A stretch of 64,000 nucleotides of DNA, taken from NCBI RefSeq assembly GCF_040675465.1, contig NZ_JBFAPA010000003.1, forward strand, positions 434,001 to 498,000, read 5' to 3'. Position numbers and translations under genes: made by a program. The number at the start of each line of letters is the position of its first letter. The stretch's first letter is position 1. The notes beneath the pieces are model-generated. The model was not told the DNA's origin and searched no databases. It worked only from the letters and a program-made list of their open reading frames with translations. The DNA is from Kibdelosporangium sp040675465. Its GTDB lineage: Bacteria > Actinomycetota > Actinomycetes > Mycobacteriales > Pseudonocardiaceae. Positions 53,933 to 62,767 of the stretch are shown in pieces.

Positions 53933-54618
53933 CCTCGCCCCTCTATCGGTGATGCGGAACACTGGCGTTCAAACTCGGACGCAACAATGGCGCGCAAATG
54001 GGCCTGAGTCGTGGAGTCAGTACCGAAACCTAGATAGTCCTTACCCGAAACCCCGTTCGACCGCATAAGTACTTCAACGATCGCATCAACGGAGCGCGCC
54101 TCACGCATTAGTCCGAGAGTCTCGCTAGCGGTCTGGACAAGCTCTTGCCTTGCCACTCTGCGCAGCCGGTCAAGTCGTAGCTGATCTTCAGACCAAACGA
54201 CGATCGGTTGACAAAGAATGTTGACGAGGAGCCGTTCGCGCATGGAGTGAGAACTCAGGTAAGTTGGGTCTCGCCTCACAGGAGTCAAGCGACGCCCGTC
54301 CAACCCTTGCGTAAACACTCGGCAACTCGCCGCCATTTCTAGCTCATCCCATCCACAAAGAATCTTGTTCTCGTAGGGAACCTCAGCGTCTAACGTCAAG
54401 CCGTACTCTCGATGGAAACGCACCACTGCATCCACAAGAGGCGACACAGTTCCATACACGCTCGACCCAACAAAGAGAACGTCGAGATCGGATTTCGCTT
54501 GCGACATACCAACGGCGTGCGATCCGTAGATAATGACACACCGCGGACCATCTAACCTGGCAAGCGTCACTTCGGATAACCGGCTAAGCGCGTCGTCACA
54601 TATTGCCCGTGCAGTCAT
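53929..54618 (-). CDS. Nucleotidyltransferase-domain protein
   Basis: The 229-residue protein has the polymerase-beta-type nucleotidyltransferase motif YGSHAVGMSQAKSDLDVLFV (GS and DxD metal ligands) and a third acidic residue in LTLDAEVPYENKILC. The C-terminal half is helical. Similar MNT-type enzymes adenylylate antibiotics, proteins or tRNA. It starts 26 bp after the decarboxylase stop and overlaps the methyltransferase by 4 bp, so the three probably act on one substrate. ATG 54618 fits the operon spacing better than the open frame to 54693. Confidence 0.8.
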   Translation of the reverse strand: MTARAICDDALSRLSEVTLARLDGPRCVIIYGSHAVGMSQAKSDLDVLFVGSSVYGTVSPLVDAVVRFHREYGLTLDAEVPYENKILCGWDELEMAASCRVFTQGLDGRRLTPVRRDPTYLSSHSMRERLLVNILCQPIVVWSEDQLRLDRLRRVARQELVQTASETLGLMREARSVDAIVEVLMRSNGVSGKDYLGFGTDSTTQAHLRAIVASEFERQCSASPIEGRG

Positions 54619-54644
54619 CAACGGGTCTCCCAGATGAGTTAACG

Positions 54645-56183
54645 CTATTGCGTATGAGATAGAGTGCGGTGCAGCTTCGCAAGGTCGACGCACTGTTCAA
54701 CAAGGTCAAACATATCTACATCCTGGATCAGCGGGTTTCCCGACATGAAGCGCAGGACCGGGTGCCGGTAAGATCTTCCGAGCCCAAGGCGGTCACCAGT
54801 ATCCGCAATCAGAAAGCTGTGAAGATACGCAGCTCCGTCATGCAAGATCGCCTGATATGCCTTCTCCGTTGCGCGAGCCGAGACTTCAGCCGCCTCCGCA
54901 CCGAATGGCGCGCCGTTATTTACGGGATCGAGCGTGAACATGACAGAATTTATGCTCACGTCGTTGAGGCGAATTAGGTATGGACTTTCGTCGATGATCT
55001 CAGCAAATCTCCGGGCGGCGTCTATCCTGCGGTCGATCATAGACCCCACGCCTTGCACACCCAGGGATTTCAAAAGCATCCATGTGCGAAGGCTGTGAAA
55101 TGCCCGAGAGCCAGTGGCGGGAGTGACCTGACCGAATGATCTAGCCTGTCGGAGGATCAACTCGGATTCGGTGCTTATCATCGCGGCGTCGGCTGGATCC
55201 CGCAGAAGCAAGAACGAGTTCGAGTAGGGAACGGTCAGGACCTTGTGAGGGTCCATCATGACCGAGTCGTATTCAGAAAGCCCGTCAAGTCGGGAACGTT
55301 GACTGCTAGAGAAGAGTAGGCTCGTGCCGTGACATCCGTCGCAATGAAGCCAAGCCTCTGGATAGTATTGACGGACAGTCGCGGCGACTTCGCCTAGCTC
55401 GTCGATCGTCATGGTCCTGCTGTCCCCTGCATATGTGACAGCCATAATGACTTCGTCGCCACGCTCCTGCGCCGCACTCAACGTGTCGTGCAAACGAGGA
55501 AGATCGTATCGAAAATCCTTGACCGGACTGTAGAGAGCGGCATCAGTGCCAAGGCCCGACCACGCAAGCGACGCACCTACGGTGTAGTGCCCCACATGTT
55601 CAGGCAGTATCACTCGCTGCCTTTGGTTCCAGCGACCAAGCCCTTTTTGACGCACGTCCGCGCTCGCTCGCGTGCGCGCCAGCAGAACCGCAGCAAAGTT
55701 TGCGTTCGTCCCGCCGGCGGTTGGTATCCCGCCAACGTCAGTAGCCGACATGGGCGCCGTTGGGGCGATCGTGTACCCAATCAGCTCTCGAAGCCAGCGA
55801 ATGAGAGCGATTTCCATCTCAGTCGCGCCCCTGGAACAGAATTCGGCGTTGATCATATTGACGTTAAGAAGCTCTGCGAGAAGCGCACCAGCAGTACCAG
55901 CAACACTATTGCCTGCGTCCGGAAAACCGGCGAACGCCGTCGACGCGAAGTTAGGCATGTGGGGCAGGTAGTTGTCCGCAAGTGCCGTGAGAAGCTCGTC
56001 TACTGGCTGGCCTTCCAACGGAAGGGGCTCCGTGGCGATCAAGTCGAGCGCTTCTCGGGATGGAGGCGCACCGAAAGGCTTGCGATATTTGAATCGCAAT
56101 CCCACATCCACGACCCTACGCAGCAGTTTCTGCGCTTCGGAGTATGGAAGGCCGTTATGGCCTAAGAAGTCTCTCGGATCCAC
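54645..56183 (-). CDS. PLP-dependent group II decarboxylase
   Basis: The 512-residue protein has the glutamate/aromatic amino-acid decarboxylase fold: HMPNFASTAFAGFPDAGNSV, GIPTAGGTNANFAAVLLART, the aspartate in AWLHCDGCHGTSLLFS and the PLP lysine in SVMMDPHKVLTVPYSNSF. It should decarboxylate an amino acid, or in some relatives cleave or oxidise it. The substrate cannot be told. It heads the decarboxylase-nucleotidyltransferase-methyltransferase operon and lies 100 bp after the truncated methionyl-tRNA synthetase. Confidence 0.85.
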   Translation of the reverse strand: MDPRDFLGHNGLPYSEAQKLLRRVVDVGLRFKYRKPFGAPPSREALDLIATEPLPLEGQPVDELLTALADNYLPHMPNFASTAFAGFPDAGNSVAGTAGALLAELLNVNMINAEFCSRGATEMEIALIRWLRELIGYTIAPTAPMSATDVGGIPTAGGTNANFAAVLLARTRASADVRQKGLGRWNQRQRVILPEHVGHYTVGASLAWSGLGTDAALYSPVKDFRYDLPRLHDTLSAAQERGDEVIMAVTYAGDSRTMTIDELGEVAATVRQYYPEAWLHCDGCHGTSLLFSSSQRSRLDGLSEYDSVMMDPHKVLTVPYSNSFLLLRDPADAAMISTESELILRQARSFGQVTPATGSRAFHSLRTWMLLKSLGVQGVGSMIDRRIDAARRFAEIIDESPYLIRLNDVSINSVMFTLDPVNNGAPFGAEAAEVSARATEKAYQAILHDGAAYLHSFLIADTGDRLGLGRSYRHPVLRFMSGNPLIQDVDMFDLVEQCVDLAKLHRTLSHTQ

Positions 56184-56283
56184 TCGTGCACCATCTCACT
56201 TCCGTGTGAAATGCGAAGCGTCGAGATTTTGGACCCGCAGTATCGAGGCGCGAAAGTCCATCGCGCCTCGATACCTACTGCGC

Positions 56284-57306
56284 CTAAGCGCTCATTCGGG
56301 CCAGCTCTTCCTCGACTATGGAGGGGTCTAGCTTTTTGAATACGGGTTTTGGCGGGGAGAGCTCACGACCCACTTCAAGTGGTACGGACTCCCAACGTGC
56401 GCCAACCGTGTAGTCACCTGTGAGGATCGGGTACGCCGGACCGCCATCGAGGTCTTCAACCTCGGCGATCACGGGCATCGGAGCGTGGACGCCTGTGCCG
56501 CCCAGCAACTCGTGGATCTTCTGAGACGCATGTGGCAGGAAGGGAGTCAGGAGAGTGTTGCAGTCGCTGACCACCTGCAAAGTCACATGCAAGATCGTGC
56601 CCATGCGGACAGGGTCGTCCTTGATCTTCCAGGGTTCCTGCTCATAGAGGTACTTGTTGGCCTCGCCGACAACCTGCATTACTTTGCCGATTGCAGCCTT
56701 CTGCCGGTGGCGAGCAATCAGGTCGCCTACCGTCCCGAACGCGGCCTTGGCTGAGTCCAAAAGTGCTTGATCGGCTGGTGTCAGATCACTTGCCGCCGGG
56801 ATAGCGCCGAAATTCTTGGCCGCCATCGAAACGGATCGATTCACCAGGTTTCCCCAACCGGCCACCAACTCGGTGTTGTTACGCCGGTAGAACTCATCCC
56901 AAGTAAAGTCAGTATCAGACGACTCAGGTCCCGCAACCGCGATGAAGTACCGCAACGCGTCTGCGCTGTACCGCTGCAAGACATCGCGCACAAGGATCAC
57001 ACGTCCTCGTGAGGTTGCGAACTTCTTTCCCTCCATCGTCAGGTACTCACTCGAAACCACTTCCGTCGGCAACGCAAGTTCGCCGAACTCGCCAGGCTGC
57101 CCACCCTTCGATCCTTGACCGTTGTAGGCAAGAAGCTCGCCCGGCCAGATCTGAGCATGAAAGGTGATGTTGTCCTTACCCATGAAATAGAATGATTCGG
57201 CGTCAGCATTAGCCGCCCACCATTCTTTCCACTGGTCCGAGGTCTTGCCAAATCGGCGCGCCCACCCACTCGATCTCTCTCCGGCGCAGTGGATCACCCG
57301 CATCAC
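56284..57306 (-). pseudogene. metG: 5'-truncated methionyl-tRNA synthetase
   Basis: The frame encodes the C-terminal two thirds of MetRS: YFMGKDNITFHAQIWPGELL, the KMSKS-loop equivalent in GKKFATSRGRVILV, YFIAVAGPESSDTDFTWDEF and the anticodon-binding helices to residue 340. The N-terminal part with the HIGH motif and zinc knuckle is missing; homology begins near FGKTSDQW, at about 57,255, and the sequence beyond is phage portal gene on the other strand. It cannot aminoacylate tRNA. It belongs to the low-G+C island and may have been a second MetRS, such as a resistant copy. Confidence 0.8.
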
Positions 57307-58780
57307 GCGTCAGCACGACGCGCAACGTCCGCACCTGGAGCTGCTGGACTCCTACTACGAAGGCGAGCAGCCTCTGTCGTACATGCACCCGGAACTGTTG
57401 CGGCGCTTGGACAACCGGGTACGCCAGGTGGTGATCAACTGGCCTGAGCTAGTCGTGGACTCGCTGGACGAGCGGCTGGACATCACCGGGTTCCGGCTCG
57501 GCGCTGAGCAGGCGGCCGACCGGGAGCTGTGGCAGATCTGGCAGGCCAACCGGCTCGGCCTGCACTCCGAGCAAGCCCACATCGACGCCTTGGTGCTCGG
57601 CCGGTCCTTCGCGATCGTCGGCACGAACGAGAAGCGCCCCGCGTTCCCGATCGTCACGGTGGAGTCCCCGTTCGACGTGCACGTGGACATTGACCCGCGG
57701 ACCCGTGAGGCGCGGGCGGCGTTGAAGCGGCAGTACGCCGAGGACGGCGACGGGGACCTGTCCGAGGCGTGGGCCACGTTGTACCTGCCGAACGAGACGA
57801 TCTGGTACAGCTCCGACAGCGGCGGCGCGGTGTGGGAGGAGTACGACCGGGACGAGCACGGCATGGGCGTGGTCCCGGTCGTGCCGTTGATCAACCGGCC
57901 TCGCATCCGGCGACGCCGCACCACACCACCGCGCCTCGGCCGGTCCGAGCTGGCCAGCGTGCTGCCGTTGTCGGACGCGGCCAACAAAGTCGCCACCGAC
58001 ATGATGGTCTCCGCGGAGTTCCACGCGATGCCCCGCCGGTACGCCTTGGGGTTCGACAAGGACGACTTCGTTGACGCACAAGGACGACCGCTCACCCCAT
58101 GGGAAGCGGTCGCAGGTGTGCTGTGGGCCTCGTCAAAGTCGCCCAAGGAGGACGGGGTCGCCGTCGGGCAGTTCCCGGAAGCGGATCTGTCCAACTTCCA
58201 CAACACCCTGAACGCCCTGGCTCGGTTGGTCGCGTCGATTTCCGGTCTGCCGCCGCACTTTCTGGGCTATGCCACTGAAAACCCGGCGAGCGCGGAAGGC
58301 ATCCGTTCGTCCGAGGCCCGGCACATCAAGCGCGCGGAGCGCCGTCAGCGGTCCTTCGGGGATGGCTGGAACCAAGTGGCTCAACGGATTCTGCACGTGC
58401 GCGACGGCCGGGTACCGGATGAGGCGCTGCGGGTGGAGACCCAGTGGGTGGACGCCGCGACGCCCACGTTTGCCGCCCAGGCCGACGGGGTGGTCAAGCT
58501 CTACAGCGCGGACAAACTGTTGCCACGCCGGGCCTCCCGCCGCGCCCTGGGCTACTCGGACGCGCAGATCCGGGACATGGAAGCTGAAGACCAACAAGCC
58601 TACGCCCGCGTCGCGGGTGGGGACCTCGCAGCGGAATACGGTCCGAAACCGACCGAGCCGCGCCCGCCGATGGCCGCCGATCCCACACCGGACAACGAAC
58701 CAGCGCCGACACGGACCGGGCGTCCGCCACGGGCCGTACAGTTCCGCGAACCCGTGGCGGCTGGGCGGGTGGTGGCGTGA
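57245..58780 (+). CDS. Phage portal protein
   Basis: The protein is 511 residues from TTG 57245. LSPAQWITRITRQHDAQRPH and LELLDSYYEGEQPLSYMHPE near the N terminus, INWPELVVDSLDERLDITGF and LNALARLVASISGLPPHFLG are typical of SPP1/SU10-type portals, which form the dodecameric DNA channel. The first ten or so codons overlap the truncated metG on the other strand and look like junction sequence, so the native start is probably lost. Its stop overlaps the minor head gene (GTGA). Confidence 0.85.
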   Translation: MPNRRAHPLDLSPAQWITRITRQHDAQRPHLELLDSYYEGEQPLSYMHPELLRRLDNRVRQVVINWPELVVDSLDERLDITGFRLGAEQAADRELWQIWQANRLGLHSEQAHIDALVLGRSFAIVGTNEKRPAFPIVTVESPFDVHVDIDPRTREARAALKRQYAEDGDGDLSEAWATLYLPNETIWYSSDSGGAVWEEYDRDEHGMGVVPVVPLINRPRIRRRRTTPPRLGRSELASVLPLSDAANKVATDMMVSAEFHAMPRRYALGFDKDDFVDAQGRPLTPWEAVAGVLWASSKSPKEDGVAVGQFPEADLSNFHNTLNALARLVASISGLPPHFLGYATENPASAEGIRSSEARHIKRAERRQRSFGDGWNQVAQRILHVRDGRVPDEALRVETQWVDAATPTFAAQADGVVKLYSADKLLPRRASRRALGYSDAQIRDMEAEDQQAYARVAGGDLAAEYGPKPTEPRPPMAADPTPDNEPAPTRTGRPPRAVQFREPVAAGRVVA

Positions 58781-59754
58781 CCGCACCCGCTAGCGCGGGC
58801 GCGGAGATCGAGTTCTACCAGGCATACCAGCAGGCGACGCGGCAGGCCGTCGAGCAGGTCCAGACCGCCTGGGCCGGGCTCGACGAAGGCGACCCGGTGG
58901 GGTCGTGGACCGAGCAGGTCCGGCCACAGACGGTCGCGGCCGTCGAGCAGGCCCAAGCCGAGACCGCGTCGCTGGCCCCGGTGTACGTGGCCGCCGTGCT
59001 GCTGGCCGCTGGCCTGGTAGCGGCCCCGGTCGCCGCCCTGGTGGCCGCCGCATTCGCCGGCTACGCCGCCAACGGTCTACCGCTGGCCGCGCTGTTCGAT
59101 CTCGCGTTCGGCGCCTACCGTCGCGCCCTCGCCCTGGGCGTGCCCGAGAGTGAGGCCAGCGCTATCGGGTTGTCGCGGTTGCTGACCTACACGGCCACGG
59201 AGATCAGCGACACGGCCCGGCTGGCCGTCACGGCCGCCTCCGTGGCCGATCCACGGATCGCCGGGTACGAGCGGATCGTGCACCTCCCGGCCTGCGGCCG
59301 GTGCATCCTGCTGGCCGGTCGGCTTTACCGGTTCTCCACCGGGTTCGCCCGGCATCCGCGCTGTGACTGCGGTATGCGCCCGGTCACCCGTACACAGTGG
59401 GAGTCCCACCGGGACAACAACCCCCGCGCCCTGTTCGCCGGGATGACCCACGCCGAGCAGGACAAGGCGTTCGGTAAGGGCGACGCGGCGGCGATCCGAG
59501 CCGGGGCGGACATCGCCCGTGTGGTCAACGCCCGCCGCCCTGGCGCGCTGTATGTCGCGGGCGGGCACGAGTACACCCGCGACTCGGTCACCGTGCGTGG
59601 CGCAGGCCGCGAGATGGGCGAGTTGGCCCGTCAACGCGGCGACCGCTACCGCTCCACCCGCACCGCGAGGCCCACCGCCGCCCAGCTGGTCAACAGCGCA
59701 CGCGACGAGATCGAACTGGCCGACCTGTTGCGCCGCTTCGGCTACCTGCGCTGA
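58777..59754 (+). CDS. Phage minor head (MuF-like) protein
   Basis: The 325-residue protein lies directly after the portal with a 4-bp overlap. It has a hydrophobic alanine-rich stretch (AAVLLAAGLVAAPVAALVAA) and a cysteine cluster (HLPACGRCILLAGRLYRF and HPRCDCGM) that is the signature of the minor capsid proteins of actinophages. Such proteins sit inside the head and may be injected with the DNA. Confidence 0.75.
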   Translation: MTAPASAGAEIEFYQAYQQATRQAVEQVQTAWAGLDEGDPVGSWTEQVRPQTVAAVEQAQAETASLAPVYVAAVLLAAGLVAAPVAALVAAAFAGYAANGLPLAALFDLAFGAYRRALALGVPESEASAIGLSRLLTYTATEISDTARLAVTAASVADPRIAGYERIVHLPACGRCILLAGRLYRFSTGFARHPRCDCGMRPVTRTQWESHRDNNPRALFAGMTHAEQDKAFGKGDAAAIRAGADIARVVNARRPGALYVAGGHEYTRDSVTVRGAGREMGELARQRGDRYRSTRTARPTAAQLVNSARDEIELADLLRRFGYLR

Positions 59755-59796
59755 TCCCACCGTATTTGCTTGTCGTGAAAGGAGTTCTGGTTACCC

Positions 59797-60459
59797 GTGC
59801 CCGACACACCGAGCCCGACCAATCCAGCCACCCCACCCGTCCCACCGCCCGAGCCCGCGCCACCACCACCCACCATCCCGCCACCGAGTGACCAGCCTCC
59901 GGCCAGCGAGCCGGGCACAGTGGACTACAAGGCGCTCTACGAGCAGACCAGCGCCCGGCTGACCGCCGCCGAGCAGACCGCCCGCGACCACGCTGACAAG
60001 GCCACGAAGTACGACGAGTACCAGGCCACCCAGCTAACCGACACCCAGAAGGCCGAAGCCCGCGCTGAGGCGGCCGAACAGCAGATCACCGCGCTTCGCC
60101 GCCTGGCCGTGGACGCCGAAATCCGCGCAGCCGCAACGAACTGGGCCGACCCGACCGACGCACCGCGCTACCTCGACCAGCGCGATAAGTACCTCACCGC
60201 GGACGGGACGGTCGACACCGCCGCGATCACCGCGGACCTCGCCGCGGTCCTGCTGACCCGCCCGCACCTGGCCCGCACCACCGAGACCGAGAACGCCGGC
60301 GGGCGGCGGCCCGCGCCGGACCCCTCGCAGGGCGCCCGCAGCAACGGCCCCGCCGGGCTGGACGCGCAGATCGCCGAGGCCGAGCGCACCGGCGACTGGG
60401 CCACCGCCATCCGCCTGAAGAACCAGCGTCTCGCCCTACAGGCCAGCCAGCAGCGCTGA
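59797..60459 (+). CDS. Phage capsid scaffold protein
   Basis: The 220-residue protein has a proline-rich N terminus (PPVPPPEPAPPPPTIPPPSD), a central coiled coil (ALYEQTSARLTAAEQTARDH, ADKATKYDEYQATQLTDTQK) and an acidic C-terminal half ending AIRLKNQRLALQASQQR, the usual form of scaffolds placed just before the capsid gene. AAAGGAG lies upstream of its GTG. Confidence 0.8.
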   Translation: MPDTPSPTNPATPPVPPPEPAPPPPTIPPPSDQPPASEPGTVDYKALYEQTSARLTAAEQTARDHADKATKYDEYQATQLTDTQKAEARAEAAEQQITALRRLAVDAEIRAAATNWADPTDAPRYLDQRDKYLTADGTVDTAAITADLAAVLLTRPHLARTTETENAGGRRPAPDPSQGARSNGPAGLDAQIAEAERTGDWATAIRLKNQRLALQASQQR

Positions 60460-60501
60460 CCGCTCCCCTGTCCTTTCCTTGTCCTGTTTGGAGTATTGCT
60501 C

Positions 60502-61479
60502 ATGCCCGGTGTGGCCGCGATCGCCAACACCTACAACAGCCCCAATTTCGTCGGCGAACTGTTCGCCCTCACCCCCACCGACACACCGTTCCTGGCCGCG
60601 ATCGGCGGCCTGACCGGCGGCAAGCGCGCCAACGGGATCGTGCACACCTGGAGCGTGTACGACCTGCGACCGCCGGACCCCAACCGGCAGCGCCCGGAAG
60701 GCGCGGACGCGCCCAGCCCGGAAACCCGGGTGCGCGGGCAGGACCGCAACGTCCTGGAGATCCACCAGGAAACCGTGGGCGTCACCTACACCCGCCAGGC
60801 CGCCCAGACCATGTTCGCCGGAACAGGATCACCGAACCCCAACGCTGCTGCCATCGGCGGGACGAACGCGGTGGACAACGAGATGGACTGGCAGACCCGC
60901 CAAGCCCTGGTCCAGATCGCCCGGGACGTCGAGGTCGGATTCCTCGTCGGCAAGATGCAGGAACCAACCGACAACAGCACGGTCCGCAAGACCAAGAGCA
61001 TCATCGACGCCACCAAGACCAACGTCATCACCAATGCCAACCCCACGGCGTTGACCGAGAAGATGGTCCTCGACCTGTTGCAGAAGGTCTGGGAGAGCGG
61101 CGGCATCCAGGTCTCCGAGACCGCTGTGCTGATGTGCAACGGCTGGCAGAAGCGCGTGCTGACCAACGAGTTCATCACCAAGAAGCAGTACCGGGAAGAG
61201 TCGCGCAACGTTGCGGGCGTCAGTGTGACCACCATTGAGACTGACTTCGGGCGACTGGGGATCATGCTCAATCGCTACATGCCCGCCGACACCGTCCAGG
61301 TTGCCAGCCTGGACCAGTGCGCCCCGGTCCTGCTGGAAACTTCCGGGCGGGGATTCCTGTTCTCCGAACCGCTCGGCAAGACCGGCGCGTCGGACAAGGC
61401 CCAGATCTACGGCGAGATCTCGCTGGAGTACGGGCCGGAGATCGCCCACGGCAAGATCACCAACCTGGCTACCGCGTAG
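60502..61479 (+). CDS. Phage major capsid protein, SU10 / DUF5309 type
   Basis: The 325-residue protein opens MPGVAAIANTYNSPNFVGEL and has ALTPTDTPFLAAIGGLTGGK and TWSVYDLRPPDPNRQRPEGA, the pattern of SU10-type HK97-fold capsids. VLLETSGRGFLFSEPLGKTG and EYGPEIAHGKITNL end it. No long delta domain is present, in line with a separate scaffold gene upstream. ATG 60502 follows GGAG at normal spacing. Confidence 0.88.
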   Translation: MPGVAAIANTYNSPNFVGELFALTPTDTPFLAAIGGLTGGKRANGIVHTWSVYDLRPPDPNRQRPEGADAPSPETRVRGQDRNVLEIHQETVGVTYTRQAAQTMFAGTGSPNPNAAAIGGTNAVDNEMDWQTRQALVQIARDVEVGFLVGKMQEPTDNSTVRKTKSIIDATKTNVITNANPTALTEKMVLDLLQKVWESGGIQVSETAVLMCNGWQKRVLTNEFITKKQYREESRNVAGVSVTTIETDFGRLGIMLNRYMPADTVQVASLDQCAPVLLETSGRGFLFSEPLGKTGASDKAQIYGEISLEYGPEIAHGKITNLATA

Positions 61480-61490
61480 GAAGGGTCCTG

Positions 61491-61670
61491 ATGAAGTTCA
61501 CGTCAACCCGCTATCCCCAACTGGTCGTCCACGACCTGGAAGTCACCTTCGTCGACGGCGAAGCCGAGGTGACCGACAAGGCCACCATCGAAGCCCTGCG
61601 CGGTCTCCCGCCCGATGTGGGCGTGCGCGCTGCGGGTGGGCGTCCTGTGCGGGACGCCGAGGCACGGTAG
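61491..61670 (+). CDS. Small head-module protein
   Basis: The 59-residue protein (MKFTSTRYPQLVVHDLEVTF, then FVDGEAEVTDKATIEALRGL) starts 11 bp after the capsid stop behind GGAAGGG. Its short strands suggest a head-decoration or connector accessory role. A homologue is encoded alone at 30121-30327, far from any other phage gene. Confidence 0.75.
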   Translation: MKFTSTRYPQLVVHDLEVTFVDGEAEVTDKATIEALRGLPPDVGVRAAGGRPVRDAEAR

Positions 61671-61689
61671 CTAGCAGTTTCCGACGATG

Positions 61690-61722
61690 AAAAAAGGGGC
61701 CTGCACGATGTCGGCAGGCCCC
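61690..61722 (-). terminator. Intrinsic terminator of the opposite-strand moron gene
   Basis: On the minus strand, GGGGCCTGC and GCAGGCCCC form a 9-bp stem with a 9-base loop followed by TTTTTT. It lies 95 bp after the stop of the small minus-strand membrane gene, while on the plus strand the T tract becomes leading A bases, so it terminates only minus-strand transcription. Confidence 0.75.
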
Positions 61723-61817
61723 GGGGCCTGCCCGAGTCTCACCTCGGGGAGGCGGCAATGCAGCCGTGGCACTTAATGGGGCTGTGCCAGGCTTTGTGGG
61801 AGCCGTATCGGGTTGGG

Positions 61818-62087
61818 TTAGAACCAGCCCTTGCGCCAGACCCACCAGACGATCTTCTTGATCGCCTTGAACATCGTCTCGGCCTTGTTGCAGAACCTCC
61901 GGCGGAAGACCTTCTGACACGCCTGGCGCCAGACGAACTTGAGGAACTTCCGCGTTGCGTTCAGCAACAACGCTATGAGTAGGTACGTGAGGAGGAAGAG
62001 CAGGAGACCGGCGACCCCGCCGACTGCTCCCAGGGGCTTCAGTAGGTCCGCCAACAGGGCGAACAGTCCGGCAACAACGAACCTCAT
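61818..62087 (-). CDS. Small basic membrane protein, likely phage moron
   Basis: The 89-residue protein runs against the head operon. The N-terminal half is hydrophobic with two helices (MRFVVAGLFALLADLLKPLG; VAGLLLFLLTYLLIALLL), and the C-terminal half is strongly basic and rich in Trp and Phe, ending ETMFKAIKKIVWWVWRKGWF. It has its own terminator downstream, so it is a separate transcription unit, the definition of a moron. Membrane-active toxin, superinfection-exclusion protein or lysogenic conversion factor are possible. No family is recognised, and the ribosome-binding site is weak. Confidence 0.6.
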   Translation of the reverse strand: MRFVVAGLFALLADLLKPLGAVGGVAGLLLFLLTYLLIALLLNATRKFLKFVWRQACQKVFRRRFCNKAETMFKAIKKIVWWVWRKGWF

Positions 62088-62374
62088 GGTCAGTCACCCG
62101 GGTATAGACCAAAACGCCACTCCGCCGTGCGCCGATCACCCGTCCTTTCTGGCGACTGCACCGGCGAACATCAGCGGCGGAGCGGGTAAAGATGAAACAT
62201 CTTCATACCTTTCTCTTCATTTGATGGTCACGACCAATCGAGTTACCAAGGGGTGTCGTGACCAAGCAATAGATGCGCATGTGACTATATACCTACGCCT
62301 AGGGGTTGTCACGGGCGTCTAGCCTGTTCAGGGGCACATCACCCGTTCGAGTGACGGGGCAGGTAGGTGCATCG

Positions 62375-62767
62375 ATGCCTCCTCTCGTTTCACTCGCCTC
62401 CGTCGAGGACGTCCAAGCCCGCGCTGATCACCCCCTGACTGATGAGGAACGGTCACGTACCACGGCTCTGCTTGCCGACGCAGCCGCGATCGCCTACACC
62501 TACGTGCCGGACATCTCCACCCCGCCACCCCCGACAGCGGTCGGGGTGGTGTGTACCGCCGTGCTGCGGGCGCTGGCCAGCCCGGCGGACGGCATCCGCA
62601 GTGAAACGGTCGGCGGCTACTCCCGCACCGTCGCTCACGAGGGCGGCGGGCTGTATTTCACCGAGGCCGAGCTGGATCTGTTGCGTCCGCCCAGGTCGCA
62701 GCCACGCGGCGCGTTCTCGATCTGGACCGTCCCGCCCGCGCCGTCCACGCAGACCGGGGGTGGTTGA
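62375..62767 (+). CDS. Phage head-tail connector protein
   Basis: The 130-residue protein (LASVEDVQARADHPLTDEER onward) has the helical start typical of gp6-like head-tail adaptors (HK97/SPP1 gp15 type) and ends in a proline-rich tail. ATG 62375 follows AGGTAGG. Its stop overlaps the next gene (TGATG). About 280 bp before it is non-coding on this strand apart from the promoter side of the moron. Confidence 0.75.
   Translation: MPPLVSLASVEDVQARADHPLTDEERSRTTALLADAAAIAYTYVPDISTPPPPTAVGVVCTAVLRALASPADGIRSETVGGYSRTVAHEGGGLYFTEAELDLLRPPRSQPRGAFSIWTVPPAPSTQTGGG

Noticed and set aside
57245..57270. Prophage attachment site within metG
   Set aside because: The phage sequence at the junction is a portal gene, not an integrase end, and no direct repeat can be seen with only one end in the window.
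61671..62374. Second capsid accessory gene on the plus strand in the gap
   Set aside because: Plus-strand frames there are short with no ribosome-binding site; the only convincing frame is on the minus strand.
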